Shown in pieces: positions 48,801 to 57,761 of a DNA stretch of 64,000 bases. The DNA comes from Ditylenchus dipsaci. Lineage: Eukaryota > Nematoda > Chromadorea > Rhabditida > Anguinidae. Position 1 is the first letter of the stretch. The number at the start of each line of letters is the position of its first letter. The DNA lies in contig SADC01000090.1 in the NCBI GenBank assembly GCA_004194705.1, positions 124,001-188,000 on the forward strand, read 5' to 3'. Under the pieces are notes generated by a model. The model was not told the DNA's origin, made no database searches, and saw only the letters and a list, made by a program, of their open reading frames with translations. The translations under genes and the position numbers were made by a program.

Positions 48801-50795
48801 CGAGAAACACGAATATGATGTTATCTCCTCCATCCCCGCCCCCTCCCCGTGGGGGGGGGGGGTGGGGGGATTGTAAACTGCAACCCAGTTTTTTTGAAAA
48901 ACTCTCTACATAACGTCTGGTGAGTGATATATAGGCGAGTGCCTCTCTACATAACGACTCTCTATATAACGTCCTCTCCTCATAACGTCCCGTTTTTGCC
49001 GGTCCCTTGAAAGACGTTATGTAGAGAGTCGACTGTGCTATTTTTTTAAGAACAACTGTGGTACGCCCCTGAGATCATCCGCACCGGCAATCTAAAAGGC
49101 ACTAAAGAGGGAGATGTCTACAGCTTTGGTATCATCTGCTCTGAGCTGATCAACAAAGAAAGGGCTTGGAATGGTGCTGAAAAGGACGAGGAAATCGATG
49201 GTTATATCTTATGCTCAAATTAATTGTAGCATTTACTCAACCTCAAAAACATTTTCCAGAAATCATTTATCGCGTGAAACGTGGAAGTGACGCTCCTCAC
49301 CGACCAAACCTTCAATTACGAGATGAAATCAATCCCAATTTGTTACACCTAGTCAGGGAATGTTGGCATGAAAACCCGAGCCAACGGCCCAAGATAGATG
49401 TGGTCAAAACCCTGATGAAACAAATGGTTAAAGATGGGTAAGTAAAATTGTGGTTAGAACCCAGTCAAAGGTAAAGCTGAAAAGTGCATTTTGTGAAAAA
49501 AAAACTGCGTGTGCCAGCAGTAATAATTTGCAAAAGGGTTCTTATGAGCTATCGGTACCTCACTCTGGATAAGTTCTTCAAAATCCTTAGTCTTTGACTA
49601 CCCTCACCATGATCACTTTCATAACAAGATGCTTCGCATAACCGATTAGAACCATTGAAAATGGCAGTTTATGATAAGGTCCCAATAGCCCACAAGAACC
49701 AACTGGACTCCAAACTGGGTACCAGCACTAGTAATTTGCTAAAAAAATCTTTCAAATATAAATTTAGCAATCAAAATTTGATGGACTACGTGTTTTCTAT
49801 GCTTGAACTTTATGCCGGATCATTAGAGCAAGAAGTGGAGGAGAGGACCAAAGAACTGGTGGAAGAAAAGAAAAAGAGTGACATACTTTTGTATCGGATG
49901 TTGCCCAGACAAGTGGCTGACAAGTTGCGTATTGGACAGACTGTAGAACCAGAGTCTTTTGATATGGCTACTGTGTTCTTCTCAGATGTTGTTTCGTTCA
50001 CCACATTAGCCAGCAAATGCACACCTTTGCAGGTGCAAACCAACTTTGGATAATAATAAAAACACTGACCCCTACTTAAATATTTCAGGTGGTTAACTTA
50101 TTAAACCAACTATACTCCAATTTTGACAGTATAATTGATACTAGAGATGCTTATAAAGTTGGTGCGCCAAACAGCAACTTTACTTCTTCTTTTATGGCTT
50201 ACAAAATCTATTTAGAAACTATTGGTGATGGATACCTAGTATGTTCTGGCATACCACACCGTAATGGAGACAATCACGCCAAAGAAATTGCAGAAATGTC
50301 ACTGGACTTGTGAGTGAGAATACGTGAATGTGACTTTACAAAATAGTAAATTTTCAGCCTGAGAAGTTTGGCAAACTTCCGAATCTCTCACTTACCGAAT
50401 GAGAGAATCAACTTAAGAATAGGTTTCCATACAGGACCTGCAGTTGCTGGAGTAGTGGGCTTGAGCATGCCACGTTACTGCCTATTTGGTGACACTGTAA
50501 GCTGGCTAAAAACCCGTCTGAAATTCAGCATTATATTCAGGTGAACACTGCAAGTCGTATGGAATCTAACGGCAAACGTATAAAATTTTGTAAAAAAGTT
50601 GGCCAAATATAATATCATTCAGCTGGACAAATTCACATGTCTGACAGTGCAAATCATTACTTGAGCGACATTCTCGGAGGATACGCCACAGAATCTAGAG
50701 GAGAAATAATTATAAAAGGCAAAGGCGTAATGGAAACATTCTGGTTACTGGGTCATACAGACGATCCATTTCTCAAACGCCGTTCAGTGGACTAG
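27897..50795 (+). CDS. Receptor guanylate cyclase, natriuretic-peptide-receptor type
   Basis: Single-pass receptor that makes cGMP. Exons: 27897-28367, 28580-28689, 29485-29617, 34580-34694, 34826-34943, 35074-35207, 35263-35369, 35486-35611, 35658-35799, 39022-39111, 39228-39323, 42246-42363, 42624-42906, 43882-43986, 44032-44103, 47318-47468, 49051-49200, 49260-49437, about 49657-50032, 50089-50161, 50216-50309, 50358-50496, 50541-50577, 50623-50795. It reads signal peptide ([17 protein letters not shown]), Thr/Pro stalk, ANF ligand-binding domain ([37 protein letters not shown]), membrane helix ([19 protein letters not shown]), kinase-homology domain ([31 protein letters not shown]; no HRD), dimerisation helix ([15 protein letters not shown]) and cyclase domain ([59 protein letters not shown]). 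Frame breaks: near 28131, a 5-base ATGGT duplication at 28209-28218 and a missing G at 35125. The start of the nineteenth exon is uncertain. Confidence 0.92.
28789..28930. repeat. Iterated GGGATCCCGATTCCG words
   Basis: Starts TAGAGGTGTGCACGGG, a hAT-like end, then repeats GATCGGGATCC, ATCCCGATTCCG and AATCCCGATCC. No matching right end was found, so it is probably a broken hAT-like MITE in intron 2 of the cyclase gene. Confidence 0.6.
30065..30197. mobile_element. hAT-like MITE with perfect 8-bp TSD
   Basis: Starts CAGGGATGCGTCGG and ends CGACGTGGCCTTG. The flanking octamer ATTCGTAC is identical (30057-30064 and 30198-30205). The interior iterates AATTCCGAAATCCGAT. Located in cyclase intron 3. 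Confidence 0.87.
30366..30608. mobile_element. TIR element, TGGCTCTATTCACC ends
   Basis: TGGCTCTATTCACCTTTATG is inverted as AAAGGTGAATAGGGTCA. Inner arms GGTCGCCCTGTTGTTTT / AAAACAACAGGGTGACC. The ends resemble the larger element at 40133-41090. Confidence 0.75.
30797..30955. repeat. GC-rich iterated GGCCGTCCGG block
   Basis: Words GGCCGTC, GACGGCCGG and CCGTCCGG alternate on both strands and form an imperfect palindrome. It is far more GC-rich than the surrounding intron. A shorter block of the same wording lies at 9190-9225. Confidence 0.7.
31288..31575. mobile_element. Palindromic element iterating TGCGAAAAAT
   Basis: Both arms repeat ATGCGAAAAATTCTTCGC and share TGTTTGTAACTCATT / AATGAGTTACAAACA plus CAGACTTTTTCAAA / TTTGAAAAAGTCTGA. 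The left end CAGTGTTTCC is hAT-like. Flanking octamers (ATACTTAT, ATATT-rich) are not convincing. Confidence 0.7.
32040..32205. repeat. Iterated ACTCGCCAACGCCAA array
   Basis: About eleven copies of a unit of 12-15 bp (AAACTCGCCAACG). No inverted partner. It is probably one arm of a sub-repeat TIR element or an expansion of it. Confidence 0.8.
32600..34579. repeat. Repeats in cyclase intron 3
   Basis: CGTTTCATAATGATACGACA occurs twice in direct orientation (32623, 32797) after an ACAGTG start, resembling a Tc1/mariner end. Hairpin 33134-33256 has arms GAGCTGAGAAACGGACGG. Hairpin 33977-34219 has arms CTACTATAGAATACC and AAAATCCGACCTTTTAAAAA around poly-C/poly-G. A GGCGGCGG-rich palindromic block is at 34385-34495. 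Confidence 0.6.
36835..37020 (-). pseudogene. Histone H2B C-terminal fragment
   Basis: Starts at an acceptor (37021) and reads [18 protein letters not shown], then [32 protein letters not shown] and a stop. This is the alpha-2 to alpha-C region of histone H2B, diverged from the usual highly conserved sequence (for example LLDESAHL for the usual IAGEASRL). The N-terminal half is absent. Metazoan replication-dependent H2B genes lack introns, so an acceptor directly before the H2B segment suggests it was joined to another gene's intron. Antisense inside intron 9 of the cyclase gene, directly downstream of an RPB1 fragment in the same orientation. Confidence 0.82.
37093..37442 (-). pseudogene. 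RNA polymerase II RPB1 fragments, internally deleted
   Basis: Exon 37216-37442 contains [36 protein letters not shown] and directly [13 protein letters not shown]; exon 37093-37160 continues [18 protein letters not shown]. These are two blocks of the largest Pol II subunit which in human RPB1 lie roughly 200 residues apart. Here they are fused after DKKLSM, so the region between has been deleted. The upstream part of the first exon reads [15 protein letters not shown] in a different frame and is not obviously RPB1. The fragment lacks nearly all of the enzyme and cannot function as RPB1. Confidence 0.8.
37449..37883 (-). CDS. Unrecognised basic open frame heading the RPB1/H2B mosaic
   Basis: Exons about 37694-37883, 37568-37638 and 37482-37519. 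It begins [16 protein letters not shown] two bases after an acceptor-like AG and continues with [17 protein letters not shown], then [14 protein letters not shown] and [13 protein letters not shown]. Lys/Ala/Gln-rich, no family recognised. Splice sites and orientation are continuous with the RPB1 and H2B pieces, so a chimeric transcript is possible. Confidence 0.4.
38325..38755. mobile_element. 430-bp foldback element
   Basis: Arms of about 200 bp share GGGCAAAGCTTTTTT, GAGTATTTCTCGGTGTTTT and TTTTTACATCAGCATGTAGC with slight divergence; the centre has repeated AAATACCTG/AGGTATTT. Located in cyclase intron 9. Confidence 0.8.
40133..41090. mobile_element. TIR element flanked by a 25-bp direct repeat
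   Basis: Ends ATGGCTCTGTTCAGATCG and its inverse, with inner arms GGGGGCACCTTTTTGCC and AAATTTTGTCCCACCA. A 25-base sequence (40108-40132, TGTTAAAAATTCTAAAGG...) recurs exactly at 41091-41115. Inside are a short protein-like frame (40291-40460, [15 protein letters not shown] then [16 protein letters not shown]; family not recognised), a nested GC-rich block of GGAGTGCGGCGC words (40503-40665) and a tail reading [20 protein letters not shown] with a stop at 40851. It may carry a captured gene piece. Cyclase intron 11. Confidence 0.75.
41786..41992 (-). CDS. Possible coiled-coil gene fragment
   Basis: Open frame reading [20 protein letters not shown], then [17 protein letters not shown] and a stop. 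Coiled-coil-like, no family recognised. Antisense in cyclase intron 11, in a TE-rich setting; it could be a captured fragment or chance. Confidence 0.25.
   Translation of the reverse strand: MKDKGRLEKKIASLEGTLNYKLKLMNALIFLSKLREPKRNAVKGATGADQAIEAKAVKVEHPTNQFEA
44835..45066. mobile_element. TTAA-family MITE, AGGGCC ends
   Basis: AGGGCCATTGCC and GGCAATGGCCCT are inverted, with TTAA kept on the right only. Inner arms GTCCCCCGCCAATTC / AATTGGCGGGGAC are shared with the RPB7-carrying element at 56.2 kb. Confidence 0.7.
45299..45497. mobile_element. TTAA-family hairpin MITE
   Basis: AGGACCATAGCCGTCGCCG is inverted at 45475-45497, preceded by TTAA. Arms share TTCAAACATTTG and GCGCGGGACA. The centre holds ACTCTTTTGA and its inverse. 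Confidence 0.8.
45686..45861. mobile_element. hAT-like MITE with perfect 8-bp TSD
   Basis: Starts CAGGGTTCGTAATG and ends ATTACGAACCCTG. The octamer CTTATGAG is identical on both sides (45678-45685, 45862-45869). The interior matches 11715-11830. Cyclase intron 15. Confidence 0.9.
45981..46335. mobile_element. MULE-type MITE with ATTGCGCC sub-repeat TIRs
   Basis: Ends GGGCAGCCGACGATTGCG and its exact inverse. Each arm is an array of AAATTGCGCCA words (45990-46095, 46238-46335). Target duplication TTCTAAAC/TTCCAAAC (8 bp, one mismatch), confirmed by the uninterrupted paralogue at 18139-18174. It uses the same word as the TIRs at 21.6-23.2 kb. Confidence 0.92.
46473..47256. mobile_element. TTAA-flanked palindromic element
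   Basis: AGGACCCTGTCTCTTCC and its inverse at the ends, TTAA directly outside both (46469-46472, 47257-47260). Inner arms share TTCCTCAGGAATCCGAATC. It shares the AGGACC...CTCTTCC end with the RPB7-carrying element at 56.2 kb. It fills the last part of cyclase intron 15. Confidence 0.87.
47876..48186 (+). pseudogene. Tigger/pogo transposase remnant
   Basis: The N-terminal helix-turn-helix reads [32 protein letters not shown], close to the CENP-B/pogo DNA-binding domain (LT.EKK.II......IA..F....STVS.I). Directly after it the C-terminus reads [20 protein letters not shown] then [16 protein letters not shown] and TGA, the usual Tigger tail. The whole DDE catalytic region is missing, so the copy is non-autonomous. 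Confidence 0.8.
48243..48880. mobile_element. Chimeric half-copy of the CTAAGGTATGTG palindrome family, nested in Tigger
   Basis: The left half follows the 24.9-kb copy (GGGGCCTACCGCATAAA), the right half follows the 26-kb copy (AGACATGATTCCGAGAAG, ACAGCCGGCTTTCTCATG), joined at the central hairpin (48385-48495). Confidence 0.75.
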
Positions 50796-51117
50796 ACCAA
50801 TGAAAAACTGCCGTTATGACTAGCAAGATATAATTAGAAAAAAATGATAAAATCTGGTAATAAAAATTCAATTTTCAGAAAAATGTACAACCCCTTGTTC
50901 AATATTTTTTACTTACATTGTGAGAATAATCTAATCACTCAAGAACCTAGTCCAAACTTAAAAAATTTATTATTTATGCAGGAGATTTTCGAGATCTAAG
51001 GGACTTTATTGGTACAGGTGGCTAACCACCCACGAGAACATAACTCACAACAGCATAATACTCAAAATTCATCGGATAAAGAAAAACAATCAAATGAGAC
51101 ACTTGGCAAAGAGAACT
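50796..51117. other. Convergent 3' spacer
   Basis: 322 bp between the tail-to-tail ends of the cyclase (+) and ISWI (-) genes. AT-rich; ATAATAAAAATTC-like sequences could be poly(A) signals. Nothing else recognised. Confidence 0.4.
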
Positions 51118-54100
51118 TTACTTGGATCGCTTGCTTCTAGTAGCTGAAGAACTTGTTGGTGGATCCTTTCTTTTAGTACCTCCTACTGGTTTAACTGGTT
51201 CTTTTTCAACTTTTTCAGCTGTTGACTTAGACTTACGTCCTTTTGCTTGCTTTGGCTGCTCTGCTGCTTTACTGGCCACCTTTTGCTCACCGATTTGATC
51301 GCCAATTTCCTTTTCCACAATTGAGATCAAAATATTGCATCGACGTTGGAGTTCCTAAACTTTGTAAATAATACTCGTAAAGTTCGTTAAAAGGGGGAAT
51401 GTATTCCCTTTCAGTCTTGGCCACGCCTGGATTTTATCCACCGCCACATCCACCATCAACCGGTTGATTGATATCCGGCTGATCAACTGGTTGATTGGCA
51501 ATTTTCGGTTGTCAACCGCCACATCAACCGGTTGATTGGTCCTTGGTTGATCAACCAGTTGAGAACGGTGATCGACCGGTGGCCCACCGGCGAACAAACC
51601 GGTTGATAACGCCGGTTGATTGGCCAAGACTTTTCCCTTTCCGTATCTGGTCCCGCATAGAAATCGTTTAAATTCAAATTAAAACACCTTCTGAAGTTGC
51701 TGGTTCAAATCCCATCGTTGCAAACTTTATATCTTTCACATTTTATTTGACATTTACAAAAATAATTATCAGGGTTTTGGAAACAGAGCTAGATTATCAG
51801 GCTTGATTCCGCAAACATAATAAGGTAGATAAACCGATAGATAAAATATAATATAGCCAAAACATATTTGGTTTTCTGGCTGACTTTGCACATTTCAGAC
51901 AGCTGTTGACTAAGAAAGCAGTCCCGGAAATCTTTCCAGTTGATTCGTCAATATTTTAGCAGTAACTTAGCTCGCTGAAAAACTACGAACTAAATAAAGC
52001 TTACAACCAGAAGGATTAAGTTGAACAACCTCTAAATGTGGTTTAGTTTGAATGTAAACGATTTCCATGTGGGACCAGATACGGAAAAAAGATACACCCT
52101 TCGTTTAAATGAAAATTGCTTACAGCAGCTGTTCTCGATCTGATGAACCAGTCGAAACGGAACTGAGGGGCTGAACGAATTGCTTGTCTGGAAAAGAATA
52201 ACACAAATGATAAAACATAGATAGCGCTAGAAAAATACCTAAGTTCGTCGTAAACGTTTTCGTTGTCAAAACCAAGCTCATGTAGGTGGCACAGCAGAAA
52301 TCTAAAGTAATTGCATCAACACTGAAAATCGAATGTAAAAATAGAATACACCAACCTGTCTTCTTCCTCGGTGAAATTCTTACAGCGATTTCCACCATAC
52401 ATTAGACGTAGCTGATAATTAGGTGCCTTGTACTTTGCAATCTTAGCATCGAGAGCCAGCTTGACGGTCTGCTTGCGCTGTATTCTCATTTCACCCTTCT
52501 CAATTTGGGACAGATAACGCTCATGGTCGGTCAAATCTTCCAGGCGATCCCAGAAAACTTTGGCATATTCTTCCACCTTAAGAAGACATAAACTATTATA
52601 GCAAAAACATATATTAGAAAATTACCTCTTCCGGAGTCTTAGTGTCAATCTCAGAGCAAATGCTTTTCAAATCTTCTCGGCCATACTTCTCATTTGCTTT
52701 GATGAACTGCTGAAACTCTCGGCGTGACCATTCCTTGAATCCTAAAATAATCTTTGCACTATAAAATTTTCAGAAAAATACTAAACCTTCTTCTAGTAGC
52801 TCTGCTTTTTCTTCCTGTTCTTCATCCGTAAGAGGCACTGCGTTGTCAATTTTTTTCTGTTCTTCCTTCTGGGCCTTCTCAGCCTCTTTGCCAGTCAAAT
52901 CCGTGGGAAGTGGAGCCTAAAAAGCCTAAGGGTGGGATGGAACAGACAAAAAAACCTTACAATGTAATTTTGATGCTTTCGGAAAGAGTAAATTTCGCGA
53001 TCAAAGAGCTCAAACAAACGTTTTGGGAAAAACTAAATGAAAACGTTAGAATGGTGAGGAAAATAAAAAATCCAACGTATACCTGGAAATCGTACACAAC
53101 TGGAAGCTTTGGCCTGGGAGCCTTCTGTGACTTGTTGTCTGTGGTGCCCTGCTTCATAGCTTCCCTAAGAAAGCCAAATTTTCAAGTTATTAGCCATATA
53201 ATTCGGATTATACAGTATTACACTTACTTAAAGTAGAGATCGACCTGATAGTTAGCTTTGCGCTCACGTTTTGGTGGCTCGATCCAATAACCGACAGGAT
53301 TTGCAGCCTTATGTTTGTCTCTCCAATCTTGACCTTCGAACTTATAGACGGAATCGGGCTGCCCCTCCCCTGTGTCGACCGTAAAGGTGCGCAATGAGGC
53401 TTCCCCCAGTTTCGAAAGTTTCTCATTGAGCTCCTAAATTTATGAATAAAAATAGCATATTATGGAAAAAGTGAACCTTTGTTTTCTCTTCTGCATTGTT
53501 CAAAATAGTATCGATATCCTCATCTGAGATCAATGAATCCTTGCCAGCAAAAACTTTGTCGGCACCATGACGAATCATAGTCAGCATATCATCTTTACCC
53601 AGCGTTTTTTGTGCTTCAGTCAGTCGACCCTATAAAATTAATGTGAGATTAAGAATAATTATTAAGGACAGACAAAAGTAACCTGTTGAATGACAACCGA
53701 ATCCAGTCGAAGCTTCATTTCCGCTCTCTCGATAATTCTTTCATCGACAGTGTTTTCTGTCACAAACCGAAATACACGAACCTGCTTCTTCTGACCGATT
53801 CTGTGAGCACGATCCTAAAATAATTAAATGATCAGTCCTCACGACACAATCAAGTCTTTTAATTCCAAACCATAGCTTGCAAGTCCACTTGAGGATTCCA
53901 ATCTAAAATTCAGAATTTACAGAATTTCTCGCAAATTACGGAACTTGTTCAGTAGGGCACTTCATATCGAAAACCTATATGAATCGCTTATATAAAGGAT
54001 TTGAAATAAACGATGTGACTAAGAGTTTTAGCTTAAACAAACTGCACCGAAAATATTTTTCTGTCTGATGTGTGTACAGACCCTTCAAATGCGAATAAAA

Positions 54101-56064
54101 TGTAAGATATGAAAAAATGTGAAATATTTGAAGGGTACCGCTTTAGTGAACAAGTGCGCAAATTACATCAGAAACAACTTACCGCTGTCATAAATGACCA
54201 CAACGTCAGCAGTCGCCAAGTTAATTCCCAAACCTCCGGCTCGAGTGGTAAGCATGAAAATAAATTTCTCACTGTCAGGAGCATTGTATTCGTCAATAGA
54301 CTTCTGCCTTTCATCGTGTGGAGTCTGCCCATCTAAGCGGCAATATGCGTGACCCCGAAACCTAAAATAACACAATATTCAACTTAGAATTCAGAAAAAC
54401 AATAATGACAAACCAGCAGTAGTCTTCTAACATATCAAGCATCCTAGACATTTGAGAGAATATAAGCACTCTCGAGCCTGAAAAACAATAATGATTTACA
54501 AAAAAAATATAAATCTACCAAACATACCTTGCTCTTTAAGTCGCACCAGCAGTTTGTCTAGGAGAACCATTTTGCCAGAATTGTTGACCAAATGCTCATC
54601 GGTAGTGAAGGGCGGTCCAGGCTCAGCTCCATCAAAAAGATATGGATGATTGGTGCACTTACGCAGATGCATCAGAATGTTCATAAGTCGAGCCTTCTCA
54701 AGCTTACCAGCACCATTGACCACATCGATATCTTTCATCAAGATTTTGGTGTACCACTCTCGCTGCATTTTCGACATTCCCACGTAGATTTTCAGCTCCT
54801 TCTTGGGCAAAAGTGACTTCTCCACATCAGATTTAATACGCCTCAGCAAGAAGGGTTGAAGAACCTAAATATGAGGCAAATAATTTTCTCCAAATATTAA
54901 GTATGTCACAAACCTTATGAAGTCGTTTTACTAAGTCCTGATTGTCCATTACATTATCATCTACAAATAGAGAGTCGAATTCTTCTGCACTGCCAAAGGT
55001 CTCCGGAAGTAAAAAGTTCAAAAGAGCCCACAGTTCGTGAAGATTATTCTGCAGAGGTGTACCGGTGATAAGAAGACGATGCTTAGACTTGATCATGCGC
55101 ACCATCTCCGACAACTAAGAATTGCTGGGTTATTTAGGTCTGAAAATATCAAATAACAGTCATAACAAACCTTAGACTTTTCATTTTGATGCGGTGGGCC
55201 TCATCAATGACCAAATACTTCCACACAAATTTCTTCAAGACGTTCATTGTTTTCAGCACCATTTCATAGGAAGTGACCAAAGCCTAAAAATTAGATTGTA
55301 TTAAAGCATGGGCGAGGGGCATATAAACAGTGACTTCAAAGTCTTGCGGCATGATCACATTGTTGATGAGCTCATTCCTGGCATCTGCATCTCCAATCAA
55401 GCAGGCAGTTTTGATGCTAGGGCACCACTTTTTGAACTCATTCACCCAGTTGTTCAGAGTAGATTTTGGTACAATAACGAGAAACGGCCCGTTGATGTTC
55501 TTGCAGTGTTTCATAAAGCCTAGCACGGAGATGGTCTGCAAAGTTTTCCCCAGACCCATTTCATCAGCCAAAATCCCGTTCACATTAGTGTGCTGAAGTT
55601 GAATGAGCCAGTTGAGTCCTCGAATTTGATAGTCACGCATTTCTCCATTTTTAATGAAAAAGGGACTCTTTTCAAAGACGAACACATTGTCAGACTTGCG
55701 AGATTGCTGGAGCAAGACTTCATCTTCTTCTTTTTCTGTCATCCGATGTCTGTGGTCTCCTTCAGCTGAATTCATTTGGGTCACCGGTTTCTTGGACGCA
55801 CCTGAGCATTTAATAATTATCTGATGTCAGAAATTTGTGAAAAAAAAACTTACTTGCAATATCACCAGATTCCAGGCAATGAGCAAAATTTTCTGTCTTT
55901 TGGAGGAGTTTTTCAAAACGCTTAAGAGTATCAGGACCACTGGCTTCATAAGTTTCTTTCTTTAAAGGGCTCGCCTCCTTAGACTGTTCTCCACTCCCAC
56001 TTTCATTGTGATCTTCATCAACATTCGTTTCCATCGGTTCAGCGCTGCTTTCTTTGCTGCTCAT
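51118..56064 (-). CDS. ISWI chromatin-remodelling ATPase (SMARCA1/5 type)
   Basis: Nuclear SNF2-family ATPase that slides nucleosomes. Nineteen exons in coding order: 55854-56064, about 55335-55801, 55171-55283, 54914-55114, 54528-54864, 54414-54477, 54183-54361, 53871-53902, 53683-53814, 53477-53629, 53228-53433, 53083-53164, 52961-53032, 52787-52916, 52626-52741, 52356-52576, 52239-52301, 52124-52187, 51118-51354; about 1025 residues (human SMARCA5 1052). It reads an acidic N-terminus, AutoN-like [15 protein letters not shown], Walker [13 protein letters not shown] box, [70 protein letters not shown], then HAND ([14 protein letters not shown]), SANT ([21 protein letters not shown]) and SLIDE ([30 protein letters not shown]) and a basic tail. 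One A is missing in the DEAH exon (run at 55184-55187), giving IKM for IKNE; elsewhere the frame is intact, so this is almost certainly a functional gene. Confidence 0.95.
51420..51640. repeat. Iterated GGTTGATCAACCGG array in ISWI intron 18
   Basis: Words CAACCGGTTGATTG and GGTTGATCAACC repeat about ten times; the unit is itself nearly palindromic. GGTCCCGCATAGAAATCG at its edge (51650) is inverted at 52055-52080, suggesting a TIR element spanning most of the intron. Confidence 0.75.
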
Positions 56065-56085
56065 ATTTGATAGCTGAATCAAATA

Positions 56086-56170
56086 CAGTCAAAACTCGAT
56101 ACAGTGTACACCATGGGACCGGCTTCAGGTGTACACTACATCGGGTGAATACTATATTGTGTTTTGATTG
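56086..56170. mobile_element. Pogo-like MITE 21 bp upstream of the ISWI start
   Basis: CAAAACTCGATACAGTG-type ends, inverted as ATTGTGTTTTGATTG with CAGT at the left, TA on both flanks. It lies between the ISWI ATG (56062-56064) and the next element, so it must lie within or beside the 5'UTR/promoter. Confidence 0.75.
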
Positions 56171-56515
56171 TAAGTAAATGTTTTTGCGGTGATTTCAACT
56201 ATTGGCCGGTAGTAGAATACGCCTTTAAAGGACCCGACCTCTTCCTAGTCATGGCAATTTGTAATTTTTGAATTGGCGGGGGACCATTTATTTTTTCCGT
56301 AATTATTTTTTTGAAATGCGGAAATATTTTTTTATTAAAAGTTGCGTGTCTATTTTGATGTGAGTTTTTTTCCTTTTTGTTCTTGTTGGAATTTCTTGTT
56401 GTCTATGTTATCCGGCATCTCTACCTAGGTCTAGAGTGAGCTGTGTGCCGTTGTATTAGATAAGTTTTTATTTATTTATCGTCGCCGTCTCTTGCTTTTC
56501 TCGTTTTGTTTTCAG

Positions 56516-57073
56516 GTGGGGTTGCTGCATCCATCATCCAACCAGGTGAATATTTTACCTCACGATTTCCGGGTGTATTTTATTCAACTTCTAGGTCGTG
56601 GCTTTGTCGTCTTTCCGGTCAAATTCAAGGCGTTGGTTTTTCGTCCCTTCAAAGGTCAAGCCATCGATGGAACGGTCATCTAAAATCTAAAAGGTTGTCA
56701 TACGCTGCATTTCAGGTGTTTCAAGTGACTAAAGCTGGATTATTTGTGAACATAGGTCCGTTGACTTGCTTCGTCTCCAGGGCATGTTTTTCAGTTGGCA
56801 AGGTTGTTTTAACAGCACATGTTTTATTTTAGAAGTGCGTTCCACCGGATATGGAGTTTTGTCCTGACAGTGTTCCGGCCAGTTACAGGAACGAAGTAAG
56901 TCTTGAAGCAGTAATTTCTGATGTGAGACTTTCTTTTTCAGGACGAGACTGTTGTTTACAAGGAGGGATATGATATTCGTACCAAGCTTATTGGAATTCG
57001 GGTGGATCCAAATGACATCTTCTCTATTGGCACGCTTATGGAAGACCACTTGGGACTTTGCACTTTTGAATAG
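56516..57073 (+). pseudogene. RNA polymerase II subunit RPB7 (POLR2G) fragment, introns retained
   Basis: Exons 56516-56545, 56595-56674, 56716-56781, 56833-56895 and 56942-57073 give about 123 residues with no frame break: [100 protein letters not shown] and TAG. This covers the end of the N-terminal RNP-like domain and the whole OB/S1 domain of RPB7, the Rpb4/7 stalk subunit; the first ~50 residues are missing. Exon 1 starts exactly at the inner end of the left TIR, at an acceptor. The 56781/56833 intron would use a GC donor. The open frame across four introns suggests recent capture or selection. Confidence 0.9.
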
Positions 57074-57250
57074 ACAATATATTCTTGCAAGTTCACTATC
57101 TTTCGATGTTCAATTGTTTGTTTCTTGCCAATAAGGAATTTCTTGTCGTTTGAGATCGTATTTCAATAGGTCCACCCTGAAACTCCCCCGCCGAAACACC
57201 CCAACCAAAACACCCCCGGCCGAAACACCCCCGCCGAAATGACTGCTCTA

Positions 57251-57624
57251 CGACCGGGTACACATTATGACCGGTCACAACTAGAGAATCGGGCGCTGCC
57301 ATACATCGCAGCGCAACATCACAGCGTACGCAGCAAATTCGGGCCATAAACATCGCAGCGCAACAGCGTACGCAAATTTTCGAAAGCAGCGCATATCGCA
57401 GCGCAACCACGGATGGCCGAAAAACATCGCAGCGCAACATCGCAAAAAGGCAAAACCGATACTCTAGTTACAACGACTGGGTTCATTTTTTTGTAAAAAT
57501 TAAAAAAATATGCTTAAACCACACGTTTGATTCCTTCCTAACGGGCGCTGGCCTACCCTTGCCTAAGCCTAATTCTAAGTGCGCCGGTCGTTGTACCCGG
57601 TCATAATGTGTACCCGGTCGTTTG
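57251..57624. mobile_element. Nested TIR element with iterated CATCGCAGCGCAAC
   Basis: CGACCGGGTACACATTATG is inverted at 57590-57624. The interior repeats ACATCGCAGCGCAACA words. It interrupts a GCCGAAACACCCCC repeat (57180-57240, 57625-57660). Confidence 0.75.
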
Positions 57625-57659
57625 TATACCCGCCGAAATACCCCGGCCAAAATACCCCC

Positions 57660-57761
57660 ATACAGGAAAGTGGCGAGGCAACAAACCCAGACTATATAGG
57701 ATGTTACGTCGAGAATGATACAACTTATTTGACAGATCCTTTTGATGAATATGATTATTGA
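57660..57761 (+). CDS. Short C-terminal-like coding segment inside the RPB7 element
   Basis: SGEATNPDYIGCYVENDTTY followed by LTDPFDEYDY and a TGA, with AATAAA at 57771 and again at 57785. Acidic tail, no family recognised. It may be another captured last exon. Confidence 0.3.
   Translation: MQESGEATNPDYIGCYVENDTTYLTDPFDEYDY

Larger units (their letters stand above)
47507..49035 (+). mobile_element. Internally deleted Tigger/pogo transposon
   Basis: TIRs CAGTCGACTCTCTACA and GTAGAGAGTCGACTG; TA precedes the left end, TG follows the right (decayed TA). Sub-terminal words CTCTATATAACGTCC repeat in both ends. It contains the start and end of a pogo-type transposase (47876-48186) and a nested insertion. 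Outside it, cyclase intron 16 (47469-49050) has only about 50 bp. Confidence 0.88.

Noticed and set aside
51355..51627. Open frame across the GGTTGATCAACC array
   Set aside because: Lies in an ISWI intron and is explained by the repeat.
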